A stretch of DNA of 64,000 nucleotides from an uncultured Lachnospiraceae bacterium (GTDB lineage: Bacteria > Bacillota > Clostridia > Lachnospirales > Lachnospiraceae), in assembly GCA_910588845.1 (NCBI GenBank), contig CAJURU010000004.1:62001-126000 (forward strand). Reading direction: 5' to 3'. Under the pieces are notes generated by a model, which made no database searches, was not told where the DNA came from, and saw only the letters and a program-made list of their open reading frames with translations. The translations under genes were made by a program, and so were the position numbers. Every line of letters starts with the position of its first letter. Position 1 is the first letter of the stretch. Positions 8,139 through 17,191 of the stretch are shown here, one piece after another.

Positions 8139-10212
8139 TAAAAAAATTTTTGATGTAGGCCGGGAAATGTTGTCGCAGGCAATATTATATGATTTTTTTA
8201 AGAATAATACGCGCGATGTTATAATGGTTACCAACGGCGGAGAGACAGAAGGGTTTATTACTTATGAAAGCATTGCGTATTATGAAGCGGCAGATTGGAG
8301 CCGATGTGTAATTGGAGAACGTGTAATTGCAGGACCCCAAATGTGGGAACAGGCAAAAGAAATTTTCCACAGATATCCGAAATTAAAATATCTGCCAGTG
8401 TATAACAAAGAGCGTGAATTGACATATTTCTGTTATGATAGTTTTTCGGATAAAGAGAGTTATCTGTATATTGGACAGGTTTTGCAAATGTTAATGCGTA
8501 ACCCTCAATTGTTGCGTTGGGAGCAGAACTTTTCCGGCATAGAATCCGTGGAGATTTATGATATGAATGAATTTTCCTTTTATTTGCTGGAGATTTTGCG
8601 TCAGAATGGGATAGATTATATTTTGCATGGAGACAAGTGGAAAATTCTGGGCTACGAGACAGACGCCATGCAGACGCATATGGACATGACAGTCATGAGA
8701 ATTTATGCCGAGGGCACGGAAATGTTTTTGCAAAGAGCGGCAGAATGCGATGTAACTGCAAGTTTCCAGTTTCTGGTAATGCTGATGAAAAAAGAGGTAC
8801 GGCTGCTGGAAATGCGGATGCAAAAAGAATGGGATAATTTCTTTCTCTGCCGGCTTCCTCTTTTAGGGGAGCTGTCCTATATGACGGATGAGGAAGAATA
8901 CATGACGAATTTTGTCGGCGGAGCAGACGGAAGGGAATTAAAAGAGCCGTCTCAGACAGAAGCATTTCGGAAAGTGAACGGATTGCAGCCGGAGATTTTT
9001 TATGAGAAGAAGGAATGGGAAAGGCGGCATATCCTGGATAAGTTGGCGGAGTATCACGGCGACGTTAAGGTAGTACGAATTTCGCAGGGAGAGCATACGG
9101 TTTGGCTGCTAGGCCCGTGTATTGTAGAAGGATTTGGCGTCTTGTACGATGATTATCTGAGCTGTAAGATTGACAGATATCTTAAAACGCATGGGATTGA
9201 TAATTACGGCGTCTGTACGGTGAGTTATCTGTTTTATGAGCTTGATATTCTTCAGTCGGCAATTGCTTCGTTGCCTATCCACAAAAAAGATGTTATTATA
9301 TGCATGGGAGAGGATATAGGCTGGGGAAAAATGGTGGGAGAAGAGCCAGATTTAAAATTAGACGCCCTTTTTGCACAGAGACAAGGAGAACGGTGGTTCT
9401 ATAATGTTCCCATTCATACGAACGCAAGGGGAAATGAGCGGATTTCACAGGAGATCAGCGAGAGCGTGATTATGCCCTTTATACGACAGGCAAAAGACGT
9501 GGAGGATGGATATGCCAGGGCGGATGGTCTTAACCTTACAGTGAGAGGCTCCTGGAAGCGGGAGGCTGAGATTAAAAAGTATATAAGCAAGCTGGGGACG
9601 GACTACAGGATATGGGAATTTCTGGGGGACAGCAGTTCGGTTGGGGCAATAGTCATGAACTGCAACCCATTTACTTTGGGGCATAGGTACTTGATTGAAG
9701 AATCGGCCCAAAAGGTTGAGAAATTAATTATTTTTGTGGTAGAAGAGAACCGTTCCTATTTTTCATTTGCGGAAAGGTTCCATATGGTAAAGGAAGGCGT
9801 TAAGGATATGGGAAATGTGATTGCAGTCCCTTCCGGCGATTTCGTCTTATCATACCAAACGCTGCCGGCATATTTTCGTAAGGAGGAAAACCGCCAGATC
9901 AAAGTTGACGCGTCCTCCGATTTAAACATATTTTGTGAATATATTGCGCCGGAGTTTAGCATAAGCGTGCGTTTTGCAGGGGAAGAGCCTCTTGACCCGG
10001 TGACTGCCCAGTATAATCAGCAAATGCGGGAAATATTTGCCAGGGCGGGGAACATAGAATTCTCGGAGATTCCCAGAAAGGATTGGGCAGGGGAGGTAAT
10101 CAGCGCCTCCGCCGTCCGCAGGGAGTTAGAGAAGCAGAGTTGGCAGAAGGTAAAGGCGATGGTGCCGGAAACAACATATAAATTCCTCATGAAAAAGTAT
10201 AGCAAATGTTAG
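8122..10212 (+). CDS. Three-part protein: unknown N-terminus, SGNH-like region, CitC-like nucleotidyltransferase
   Basis: 696 residues from ATG 8122, overlapping rfbG by 17 bases. The last ~190 residues resemble the nucleotidyltransferase domain of citrate lyase ligase (CitC). The HxGH-equivalent NPFTLGHRYLIE lies at about residue 515, and the ISASAVR motif near the end matches the ISxSxVR of this fold. The middle (about 300-450: LLGPCIVEGFG, DVIICMGEDIGWG) looks like a degenerate SGNH/GDSL-type fold. The first ~300 residues are unrecognised. No citrate lyase genes are nearby, so it more likely activates or transfers a nucleotidyl group to a small ligand of the glycan pathway. Function is inferred only from fold. 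Confidence 0.65.
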   Translation: MIRFCDKKIFDVGREMLSQAILYDFFKNNTRDVIMVTNGGETEGFITYESIAYYEAADWSRCVIGERVIAGPQMWEQAKEIFHRYPKLKYLPVYNKERELTYFCYDSFSDKESYLYIGQVLQMLMRNPQLLRWEQNFSGIESVEIYDMNEFSFYLLEILRQNGIDYILHGDKWKILGYETDAMQTHMDMTVMRIYAEGTEMFLQRAAECDVTASFQFLVMLMKKEVRLLEMRMQKEWDNFFLCRLPLLGELSYMTDEEEYMTNFVGGADGRELKEPSQTEAFRKVNGLQPEIFYEKKEWERRHILDKLAEYHGDVKVVRISQGEHTVWLLGPCIVEGFGVLYDDYLSCKIDRYLKTHGIDNYGVCTVSYLFYELDILQSAIASLPIHKKDVIICMGEDIGWGKMVGEEPDLKLDALFAQRQGERWFYNVPIHTNARGNERISQEISESVIMPFIRQAKDVEDGYARADGLNLTVRGSWKREAEIKKYISKLGTDYRIWEFLGDSSSVGAIVMNCNPFTLGHRYLIEESAQKVEKLIIFVVEENRSYFSFAERFHMVKEGVKDMGNVIAVPSGDFVLSYQTLPAYFRKEENRQIKVDASSDLNIFCEYIAPEFSISVRFAGEEPLDPVTAQYNQQMREIFARAGNIEFSEIPRKDWAGEVISASAVRRELEKQSWQKVKAMVPETTYKFLMKKYSKC

Positions 10213-10296
10213 CGGTTTTCCATGCAGGAGCAAAGACAGCATGCGAAGAAGGAATGGCAGCCGCGCGGTGAGGAGAAAGAGCTAAGAGGAGAAGGG

Positions 10297-11385
10297 ATGA
10301 TTGAAGAAAAAGATTATAAGTCAACAGAACAGGAAGCGTTGGCCGAAGAGCAAAGGGAACGGGAATGGCAGGAGACCTGGGGGAAAGATATAAATTTATA
10401 CCTTGCAAAGATAGATGGTCTCCTGGCAGAAGGAAGCAGTGAGAGCCGCATGAAGATTAAGGACATGTTTGGCGATAGAGAGTTTTTTGAGCATTATAAG
10501 CAGGTGGATGCGTTTGCAATCATGTTTGTTATTATGAGCATCTATGAGCTGGAAGACGCCAGAGGCGTTTCGCCAACAATCTTAGAACAGGCAGATACGG
10601 TAGAAGGTTTGCTGGATGTATTTTTCCAATTTAAAATGATTCTCTACCGTCTGGATTTTAACGTTGGGCGGGAGACAAGAGCCGAGTTCCTGTCATTTCT
10701 TAAAGAACATTCGGTATCGACGAACTGGATGGGTGTGATGCTGACGACGTCCGTTTTACGTCCGCTGACGATGGCCTTGAAGTTGGAGAAGATTTTTGAT
10801 GATGAGGGATTACAGCAATTATGGCTTTCCATATTGCTTTTTCTCCAGGAATATTTACCGGGGAATTATCGGGTCACTGCCAGAATAGCGGCAATTTACC
10901 GGGAGAATGGGCAGACGGTGGCGGCAGAGGGCTATCAGAAGAGAATTCCTGAGATTCCGGATGAGCTGCAAGCGCAAAAGGAGCTCGTCTTTGAGTGCCA
11001 GGAATTGTTATGGAAAATGCAGTATAAGGAAGCTGGCGCGGACAGGTCTATTGTAAAGTTTATTAAACAGCAGGAAGCAGATAACGCCTTGTGGGAATTT
11101 GTGCTGGAACATTGCGTTGTGCAAGAAAAAGAATATTATCTGCGGATGGCAGAGCTTCTCCTGGATGCAGAAGAAGCAGAGAAAGCAGAGATTGCCTTGA
11201 AACGTTCTTTGCAGTCGGCGCCGGGAGATGAGATAACGTTATGTCTTTTGGCAGAAGTAGCGGTAAAGTCCGGTAATATAGATAATGCGCTGGCATATTT
11301 GTCACAGATTGAAAATCCCAGCGAGTTGGCGGTGAAGTTTCAGAAGACTTGCATGGAGTTAAAGGAGAGAAGGCAGTATGGATGA
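10297..11385 (+). CDS. Helical-repeat (TPR-like) protein of unknown function
   Basis: 362 residues from ATG 10297, chosen over the ATG at 10222 because AAGAGGAGAAGGG precedes it. The N-terminus is charged (Glu/Lys/Gln-rich). The C-terminal half has TPR-like helical pairs, for example YYLRMAELLLDAEEAEKAEIALKRSL and ITLCLLAEVAVKSGNIDNAL. No catalytic motif is visible. It overlaps the next glycosyltransferase by 8 bases, so it may act as a scaffold for that transferase or recognise the acceptor. That role is inferred from context alone. Confidence 0.65.
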   Translation: MIEEKDYKSTEQEALAEEQREREWQETWGKDINLYLAKIDGLLAEGSSESRMKIKDMFGDREFFEHYKQVDAFAIMFVIMSIYELEDARGVSPTILEQADTVEGLLDVFFQFKMILYRLDFNVGRETRAEFLSFLKEHSVSTNWMGVMLTTSVLRPLTMALKLEKIFDDEGLQQLWLSILLFLQEYLPGNYRVTARIAAIYRENGQTVAAEGYQKRIPEIPDELQAQKELVFECQELLWKMQYKEAGADRSIVKFIKQQEADNALWEFVLEHCVVQEKEYYLRMAELLLDAEEAEKAEIALKRSLQSAPGDEITLCLLAEVAVKSGNIDNALAYLSQIENPSELAVKFQKTCMELKERRQYG

Positions 11386-12967
11386 TAAGAAAATATGTTT
11401 TATTGCCTGTGTGAACAATGATAAGTATGAACAGGAAATGTTAAAATATATCAATCATTTGGAGGTTCCTGAGAATTATACGGTGGAATGCATGTCTATC
11501 CGTGGAGCCAAGTCCATGGCGGCAGGTTATAACGAAGGGATGCAAAGCAGTGATGCGAAATATAAAGTTTATCTTCATCAGGACGTCTTTATCGTCAATC
11601 CGCATTTTATCCGGGATATGCTGCATATATTTGCAGATGAAACTATCGGTATGATAGGGATGGTCGGCGCGCCGAAGATGCCGGAAAACGCCATTATGTG
11701 GAATGCGCCGCGGGTAGGCAAGATCTACTACAGCGCTATATATGAGTCAAAAGAGAGTGAAATTGGCAGGATAGAGGGAACGTACTGTGAGGTGGAAGCT
11801 ATTGACGGCTTGCTGATGGCGACACAGTATGATTTGACATGGCGTGAAGATTTATTTCACAATTGGGATTTCTATGACGCTTCTCAGAGCCAGGAATTTA
11901 TACGGAAGGGATATAAGGTAGTGGTACCAAATCAGGAACAGACTTGGTGTATTCACGACGACGGCTTTTATAATCTCAAGAGTTATTATAGCTCAAGGAA
12001 AATATTTAACGCGTATTATAGAGGGGAAAGTACGTTTCGGGAGATTGCCGAGGGGCTAAAGCAGGATTGCCGTAATTACCGGCTTTATGTAAAACTGGGA
12101 GATTATTACCGCATGAGAAATATCAGCCAGGCGTATCTCTGTTACGAGAATGCGGAATTTTATTGTGATTCTGATGAGGACAGACGGCAAATTCGCCGGC
12201 AAATGGAGGAACTGCGCCGCCAGGACGGCGTTAAGATACCTCCCCCCATATCGGTGGTGGTCGTATCTTATAATTGTAATGCCATGATGCAGGATTGTAT
12301 AAGGAGCATCCGCAGCACGAACCCGCAGTCGGCGTACGAGCTGGTTATCGTAGACAACGCCTCAGACGACGGTATCGCGGAATGGCTAAAACGGCAGGAT
12401 GACATTGTTCTTATACGCAATCAAGAGAATAAAGGGTTTGGCTTTGCCTGCAATCAGGGAGTGGAGGCTTCCAAACAGGGACATGATATTTTCTTTTTAA
12501 ATAATGATACACTGGTTACCGCTAACGCTGTTTTTTGGCTTCGCATGGGGCTGTATGAAAGTGAAAAAGTTGGGGCGGTGGGCAGCGCGTCTAATTTTGT
12601 CGGCAATGAACAGCATATAGAAGAATGTTTTCATTCTGTGGCGGAATATCTGGAATTTGGCGAGAAAAATAATATTCCACATGAGAATCCTTATGAGAAG
12701 AAGGTCTGGCTGTCCGGCTTTGCGCTTCTTGTGAAACGCAAGGCTTTGGAGGAAACAGGGCTGTTTGATCTGCGCTTTGGCAAGGGTTTTTATGAGGATG
12801 ACGACTTAGGCGTAAGGCTGCGATATGCGGGCTATCATCTTCTTTTCTGCCGCAACAGCTTTATTGTACACTTTGGAAGCCAGAGCTTTCGCAAAGATGC
12901 AAGCGGCAGTGCAAAAAAATGGCGGAAAACCGTCAGATTTTTCAGGATAAATGGGGGTTTGATATAG
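11378..12967 (+). CDS. Double glycosyltransferase: StrF-type plus GT2 domain
   Basis: 529 residues. The N-terminal ~230 residues match the StrF-like Glyco_tranf_2_5 type (FIACVNNDKYEQEML, YLHQDVFIVNP, DGLLMATQYDL). After about residue 290 comes a canonical GT2 domain (ISVVVVSYNCN, VDNASDDG, FFLNNDTLV as the DXD-like site, GKGFYEDDDLG). Relatives such as the protein at 33321-34655 continue past this point into a linker ending in KW and then a methyltransferase. Here the frame instead ends shortly after an A7 tract at 12913-12919, with the expected linker and methyltransferase in the -1 frame. Likely a cytoplasmic enzyme using two donors or adding two residues. Confidence 0.85.
   Translation: MDDKKICFIACVNNDKYEQEMLKYINHLEVPENYTVECMSIRGAKSMAAGYNEGMQSSDAKYKVYLHQDVFIVNPHFIRDMLHIFADETIGMIGMVGAPKMPENAIMWNAPRVGKIYYSAIYESKESEIGRIEGTYCEVEAIDGLLMATQYDLTWREDLFHNWDFYDASQSQEFIRKGYKVVVPNQEQTWCIHDDGFYNLKSYYSSRKIFNAYYRGESTFREIAEGLKQDCRNYRLYVKLGDYYRMRNISQAYLCYENAEFYCDSDEDRRQIRRQMEELRRQDGVKIPPPISVVVVSYNCNAMMQDCIRSIRSTNPQSAYELVIVDNASDDGIAEWLKRQDDIVLIRNQENKGFGFACNQGVEASKQGHDIFFLNNDTLVTANAVFWLRMGLYESEKVGAVGSASNFVGNEQHIEECFHSVAEYLEFGEKNNIPHENPYEKKVWLSGFALLVKRKALEETGLFDLRFGKGFYEDDDLGVRLRYAGYHLLFCRNSFIVHFGSQSFRKDASGSAKKWRKTVRFFRINGGLI
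12913..12919 (+). other. A_AAA_AAA slippery heptamer at GT2/methyltransferase junction
   Basis: Seven consecutive A, read in the upstream frame as GCA AAA AAA TGG, which is exactly the X_XXY_YYZ arrangement for -1 slippage. A -1 shift would join the GT2 protein to the methyltransferase starting at 12919 and restore the KWG linker seen in intact fusions. No SD precedes ATG 12919 at useful spacing. Transcriptional slippage or a simple inactivating indel are alternatives. Confidence 0.5.
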
Positions 12968-13611
12968 AGAAATATACTTATATCCAAAAGGATTTCCTTG
13001 AGATGATAACAGAAGAAAAGGACATGCCGCTGCGCGTGTTAGAGATTGGCTGCGGCGCCGGCATGACCTTGTCCAGGATAAAATATATGTGGCCTCAATC
13101 TATTGTCAGGGGTATAGAATCCCGTCAAGCAGTGGCGCGGCTGGGCGGCGATTACCTGGGCGTGGACTGCGGCGATGCAGAGACCATGGAGCTGCCTTAC
13201 GAAGAGGGATATTTTGATTACATTATATTCAACCAAGTTTTGGAAACGTTCAATTCCCCGGAACAGGTTGTCAGAAGATTCAAAGCATATTTGAAAGACA
13301 GCGGCAGGATGTTGTTTTCCATATTTAACGTTATGCATATTTCGGTGTTTGTTTCTATGTTGAGAGGCAATTTTGCTTTTGTCCATTCGGAAATATTGGA
13401 TAAATCACATATTCGCCATTTTGCAGTCAATGATATACTGAAATTGATTGCAGAGTGCGGTTTTGCGCTTGAAGATTTACAGGGGATGAACCTGGACGGC
13501 GAACAATGCGGCGTGCCTAAGGAGACGGCGGATGCAATATATCAACTGGCGGGGGAAAATGCACAATTCCTGCCCATATCCCAATTTATATTAAAGACAA
13601 AAAAACTGTGA
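12919..13611 (+). CDS. SAM-dependent methyltransferase, probably the separated C-terminal half of a GT2-MT fusion
   Basis: 230 residues if initiated at ATG 12919, overlapping the upstream gene by 49 bases in the -1 frame. A class I SAM motif is clear: VLEIGCGAGMTLSRI, then GIESRQAVARL. Later it has FDYIIFNQVLE and MHISVFVSMLRGNF, strikingly like the methyltransferase half of the protein at 33321-34655. The first residues, with FQDKWGFD, correspond to the end of a GT2 domain rather than to a normal methyltransferase N-terminus. So it is probably expressed by frameshifting or reinitiation, or is the product of a broken fusion gene. Confidence 0.75.
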   Translation: MAENRQIFQDKWGFDIEKYTYIQKDFLEMITEEKDMPLRVLEIGCGAGMTLSRIKYMWPQSIVRGIESRQAVARLGGDYLGVDCGDAETMELPYEEGYFDYIIFNQVLETFNSPEQVVRRFKAYLKDSGRMLFSIFNVMHISVFVSMLRGNFAFVHSEILDKSHIRHFAVNDILKLIAECGFALEDLQGMNLDGEQCGVPKETADAIYQLAGENAQFLPISQFILKTKKL

Positions 13612-13630
13612 GAATTCAGGAGGAATAAAG

Positions 13631-15337
13631 ATGTACCGTGAATTGATCGAAAAGTTGAACCCCAAGCCGACATTTAACCTCAAATGGTATAAGGATGGGG
13701 ACTTGTATTCAGATGGAGATATTGAGGACATACTCATTAAGCTGATAGCTGAAAATGAACCGGAAAAATATGCAGACGTTATTCTGGCAAATATGAGCTG
13801 GCCGACTTACTACCATTTGACGCATCTGCGGAAGAATATCTTGAACTGGTATCCGTTTGAGAAAGAGAGCAGCGTATTAGAGATCGGCTGCGGTATGGGC
13901 GCCATTACCAATATGCTCTGTGAGAAATGCCATGATGTGACGGCAGTGGAGCTCTCGAAGCGAAGAGCGACAGCAACGCTGCTGCGCTGCCGCGAGAGGG
14001 AGAATCTGGAAATTATTGTCGGTAATTTAAATGATATTCAGTTTGACAAGAAGTTTGACTATATTACGCTGATCGGCGTGTTGGAATATCAGGGAACTTA
14101 CACGAATACAGAGAATCCCTACCTTGATTTCCTGATGGAGATTAAGAAATTCTTAAAGCCGGGCGGAAAGCTTCTCATCGCCATTGAGAATAAATATGGG
14201 CTCAAGTATTGGTGCGGCGCCAGGGAGGATCATACTGGATTTCCTTTTGAGGGGATGAATCAATATTCCATCACCAATAAGGGTGTGAGGACTTTTTCTA
14301 AAAAGGAACTGGAAGATTTGGTGAAGGACAGTGGGTTTGCACATTCTTTCTTTTATTATCCACTGCCGGATTATAAGCTGCCGACGGTGCTTTACTCGCA
14401 AAAGCAGTTGCCTAAGAATGAGAACATGCATAACTTACAGCCATATTATATTCCTGACAGAAAAACCTTAGTTGCAGATGAGATGGGTGTTTATAAGGAT
14501 GTCATTGAGAATGGCGTGTTTGAGTTCTTCGCCAATTCTTTCCTTGTAGAGTGTTCAGACGACGGGCATTTGGGCAGGGTCACGTTTAGCTGTTTCAGTA
14601 CGGAGAGAAAGGAAAAGTACCGGATTGCCACGTTGTTTACGGATGAGGGCAAGGTGGAAAAAGTACCGCTCAATGAGACGGAAGGGGCGGCCCATATATG
14701 GCAGGGTGTGAAAAATGGCCTTGCCTTGCAAAAAGCGGGGAAGAACGTGCTGCCGATGCAGCTTAAAAATGGGAGGCTGGTGTCTGAGTTCGTACAGGGG
14801 CAATCGCTCGAAGAAGTGGTACTGGAAGCCGTAGAGCGGAAAAATAAGTTTGAGGTATGCAGGATTTTGGATATGGTATACCAGGAAATTCTCAGCTCTT
14901 CACAACATATAGCGGCGGAAGAGAATATTTTCTATACGATGGAAATTGACAAAGAGGTAAACGCGGACAAATATGGCCCCATATTAAAGGTTGGATTTAT
15001 TGATATGATTTTGCGTAATGCGTTTTATATAGATGGGAATATTCAGTGGTTTGACCAGGAGTGGGTGTTAGAGTGCGTTCCGGCGGGATTTGTATTTTAT
15101 CGTATGTTGGTTGCCTTGTATCAGTCCTTTCCCTATGTTGATAAGGTTCTTCCAGTCGGTGGAATTGCCAATAAATATGGTCTGCTTGCGGCATGGAACG
15201 AGTATAATATGATGGAAAATTTGTTTGCAGATATGGTGATTGACCGTGCGCATGTTGCAGAGAGTAACGTTTACCGCGGAGGAGACAGGACGGCTTGTGT
15301 GAATAATATTCAGAAGTTGCTGGGGATATCGCCGTAA
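13631..15337 (+). CDS. SAM-dependent methyltransferase with long C-terminal domain
   Basis: 568 residues, with AGGAGG at good spacing. The SAM fold starts near residue 75 (VLEIGCGMGAITNML, VTAVELSKRRA, YITLIGVLEYQ). The C-terminal ~320 residues are unlike simple methyltransferases and include LEEVVLEAVERKNKFEVCRILD and WFDQEWVLECVPAGFVFYR. This layout recurs in glycan clusters of Clostridia next to GT2 genes; the acceptor is unknown. It probably methylates a glycan hydroxyl or amine. Confidence 0.75.
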   Translation: MYRELIEKLNPKPTFNLKWYKDGDLYSDGDIEDILIKLIAENEPEKYADVILANMSWPTYYHLTHLRKNILNWYPFEKESSVLEIGCGMGAITNMLCEKCHDVTAVELSKRRATATLLRCRERENLEIIVGNLNDIQFDKKFDYITLIGVLEYQGTYTNTENPYLDFLMEIKKFLKPGGKLLIAIENKYGLKYWCGAREDHTGFPFEGMNQYSITNKGVRTFSKKELEDLVKDSGFAHSFFYYPLPDYKLPTVLYSQKQLPKNENMHNLQPYYIPDRKTLVADEMGVYKDVIENGVFEFFANSFLVECSDDGHLGRVTFSCFSTERKEKYRIATLFTDEGKVEKVPLNETEGAAHIWQGVKNGLALQKAGKNVLPMQLKNGRLVSEFVQGQSLEEVVLEAVERKNKFEVCRILDMVYQEILSSSQHIAAEENIFYTMEIDKEVNADKYGPILKVGFIDMILRNAFYIDGNIQWFDQEWVLECVPAGFVFYRMLVALYQSFPYVDKVLPVGGIANKYGLLAAWNEYNMMENLFADMVIDRAHVAESNVYRGGDRTACVNNIQKLLGISP

Positions 15338-15396
15338 GCCTGCGCCGATAATATGGTGAGAGGACTGAAATTTGCAGGTACGGATAGGAGAGGAAA

Positions 15397-17187
15397 ATGA
15401 AAAAAGTTTCTGTAATATGTATAGATTGCGATAGCAGTTATATTGACAGGATGTTAGCAGTGCAGACATACGCCAATTTAGAGGTAGTGGAGACGACGAC
15501 GGGGATAGATTTCTATGAGGATATTGCAGGGTACTGTGCGAGTACGGATAGTGATTATATCTGTTTTCTGGAGCCGGGGCAATTGCTGGCGCCCAATAAG
15601 ATTCAATGCATGGTAGAATATGCGGAGAAACTCAAGGAGGCGGCAGTCTTCTTCTGCTACCGGGAGTATGTTGAGCCTGATGGGACAAATATTGCGTCTC
15701 CCGATGAATATTTTTGCGGCAGTTTTGCTGATACCTGTTTCCGCGGCAGCCAGACGCTGCGTGTATGTATAGAATTAAGCAATAACTTGTTGGGAAACCT
15801 CACGACAATGATGTTCCGCAGAGAATGCGTACAGTTATGTCTGGATAATCTCAGGCAGTATGAAGTCAGGGGAAATTCTCAGATGCAGAAGACAATGCTG
15901 TTGTTTGAGGTCGTGGCGGAGAACGTGATCGGCGTTTTAGAAACGGTGTTGACAGCTACGTTTGTAGAATTGCTTGATTTGCCCGCGCTCAAAGCACAGA
16001 CAGGTCTGTTTGCCAGCCAGGTGGAGACTTTTCGCAGACTGCACCACTGGGAGGCGTTTCATAACAAGCCGTTGGGGATTGCTATGGAGCATCAGATGCT
16101 GCTGCATGGACAATCTGATGTGCGGGACAGGCATTTGCAAAAAGAGATTACATTTTTTGCTACAGATAAGGGGGAAGAGTATAATCTCCATCCGATTCTG
16201 GAGGAGGCGAAGCGGCGGGGATATGAAGTGCGCATGACAAGCGATCTGGATGAGAAGGCAGAAATCGGCGTATACTGTCAGCATGTCGGTAAGCCGGAGA
16301 ATGCAAAATTTTCTGTAATCCTGCTGCATGACATGGCGCAGGGGCATCTCAGATGGCCGAATATGTGGGGAGTAGAGCGTTGGCATAAATATGATATCGG
16401 GATTCTTCCCGGGGTCAGATGGAAGGAAAGGTGGCAGCGGTGCGCGTGTCAGTATTATTTGAATCCGCGTTGTGGCGCCTATATGCTCGGCTATCCCAAG
16501 AGCAGCCAGGCGTATTCCCAAGAATTGCAGGAGCGCGTAGATGAATTAAAAAAATCTATGGATTTAAAATATGACGTTAATGTCTTGTATGCGCCATCCT
16601 GGGAAAACGACGGCAAAGAGGATGATTTTGTGCGCGCGTTGGCTTCCCTGCCGGTAAATCTTCTGGTGAAACAGGCATGGTACGATGAGAGTTCATTTGA
16701 GCATAATCAGCTGTATGCAGAAACTTTTCGTAATATCCAAGAAATGCGCAGGCTCCACGAGGGGAAATATGATAATCTGCATTACATAGAGCCGGAGGAG
16801 AGCATCTTGGTTGCCCTCAAAATGTGCGACTTGATTGTGTCCGACGAATCCAGCGTTATGACGGAAGGTATGATGTTCGGCAAGCCGAGCATTGCCGTTG
16901 AGGATTGGCTGGTGCCGGACACCATTCCCAAAAGGTTTGCCAGTATTCCCTATGACGACGTATATAAATGTAAAAAGGCGCAATTGAGAGAGACCGTTGC
17001 GCATTGGCTCGCCTCAGAAGATGACATCATACCGTTTGTTGAGCTGGAAAAAGCTTTTGCGAACAAGGAATATGTAAACCGCGACATTCTGGACGCCATA
17101 GAATATTTTACTACCGGCAAGGGCAATACGGACTTTCTAAAATGGAAGATGTCTGCCTTGTATATGCCGGCAAATCTGTGGTCGTAA
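15397..17187 (+). CDS. TagF-like CDP-polyol phosphotransferase with GT2-like N-terminus (paralogue 1)
   Basis: 596 residues. The N-terminal ~230 residues are a reduced GT2-like domain (VSVICIDCDSSYID, DSDYICFLEPGQ). The C-terminal half is a GT-B fold of the CDP-glycerol glycerophosphotransferase (TagB/TagF) type: VILLHDMAQG, LYAPSWEND, ASLPVNLLVKQ, and CDLIVSDESSVMTEG in the position of the family's donor-binding SS motif. It is closely related throughout to the protein at 24858-26630. It probably adds a polyol-phosphate unit to the glycan, with CDP-polyol made by the enzyme at 44029-45363. The stop lies 4 bases from the converging gene. Confidence 0.8.
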   Translation: MKKVSVICIDCDSSYIDRMLAVQTYANLEVVETTTGIDFYEDIAGYCASTDSDYICFLEPGQLLAPNKIQCMVEYAEKLKEAAVFFCYREYVEPDGTNIASPDEYFCGSFADTCFRGSQTLRVCIELSNNLLGNLTTMMFRRECVQLCLDNLRQYEVRGNSQMQKTMLLFEVVAENVIGVLETVLTATFVELLDLPALKAQTGLFASQVETFRRLHHWEAFHNKPLGIAMEHQMLLHGQSDVRDRHLQKEITFFATDKGEEYNLHPILEEAKRRGYEVRMTSDLDEKAEIGVYCQHVGKPENAKFSVILLHDMAQGHLRWPNMWGVERWHKYDIGILPGVRWKERWQRCACQYYLNPRCGAYMLGYPKSSQAYSQELQERVDELKKSMDLKYDVNVLYAPSWENDGKEDDFVRALASLPVNLLVKQAWYDESSFEHNQLYAETFRNIQEMRRLHEGKYDNLHYIEPEESILVALKMCDLIVSDESSVMTEGMMFGKPSIAVEDWLVPDTIPKRFASIPYDDVYKCKKAQLRETVAHWLASEDDIIPFVELEKAFANKEYVNRDILDAIEYFTTGKGNTDFLKWKMSALYMPANLWS

Positions 17188-17191
17188 ACGA

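Noticed and set aside
15937..16521. 194-codon minus-strand open frame opposite a TagF-like gene
   Set aside because: Same reasoning; the plus-strand gene is conserved with its paralogue at 24858.
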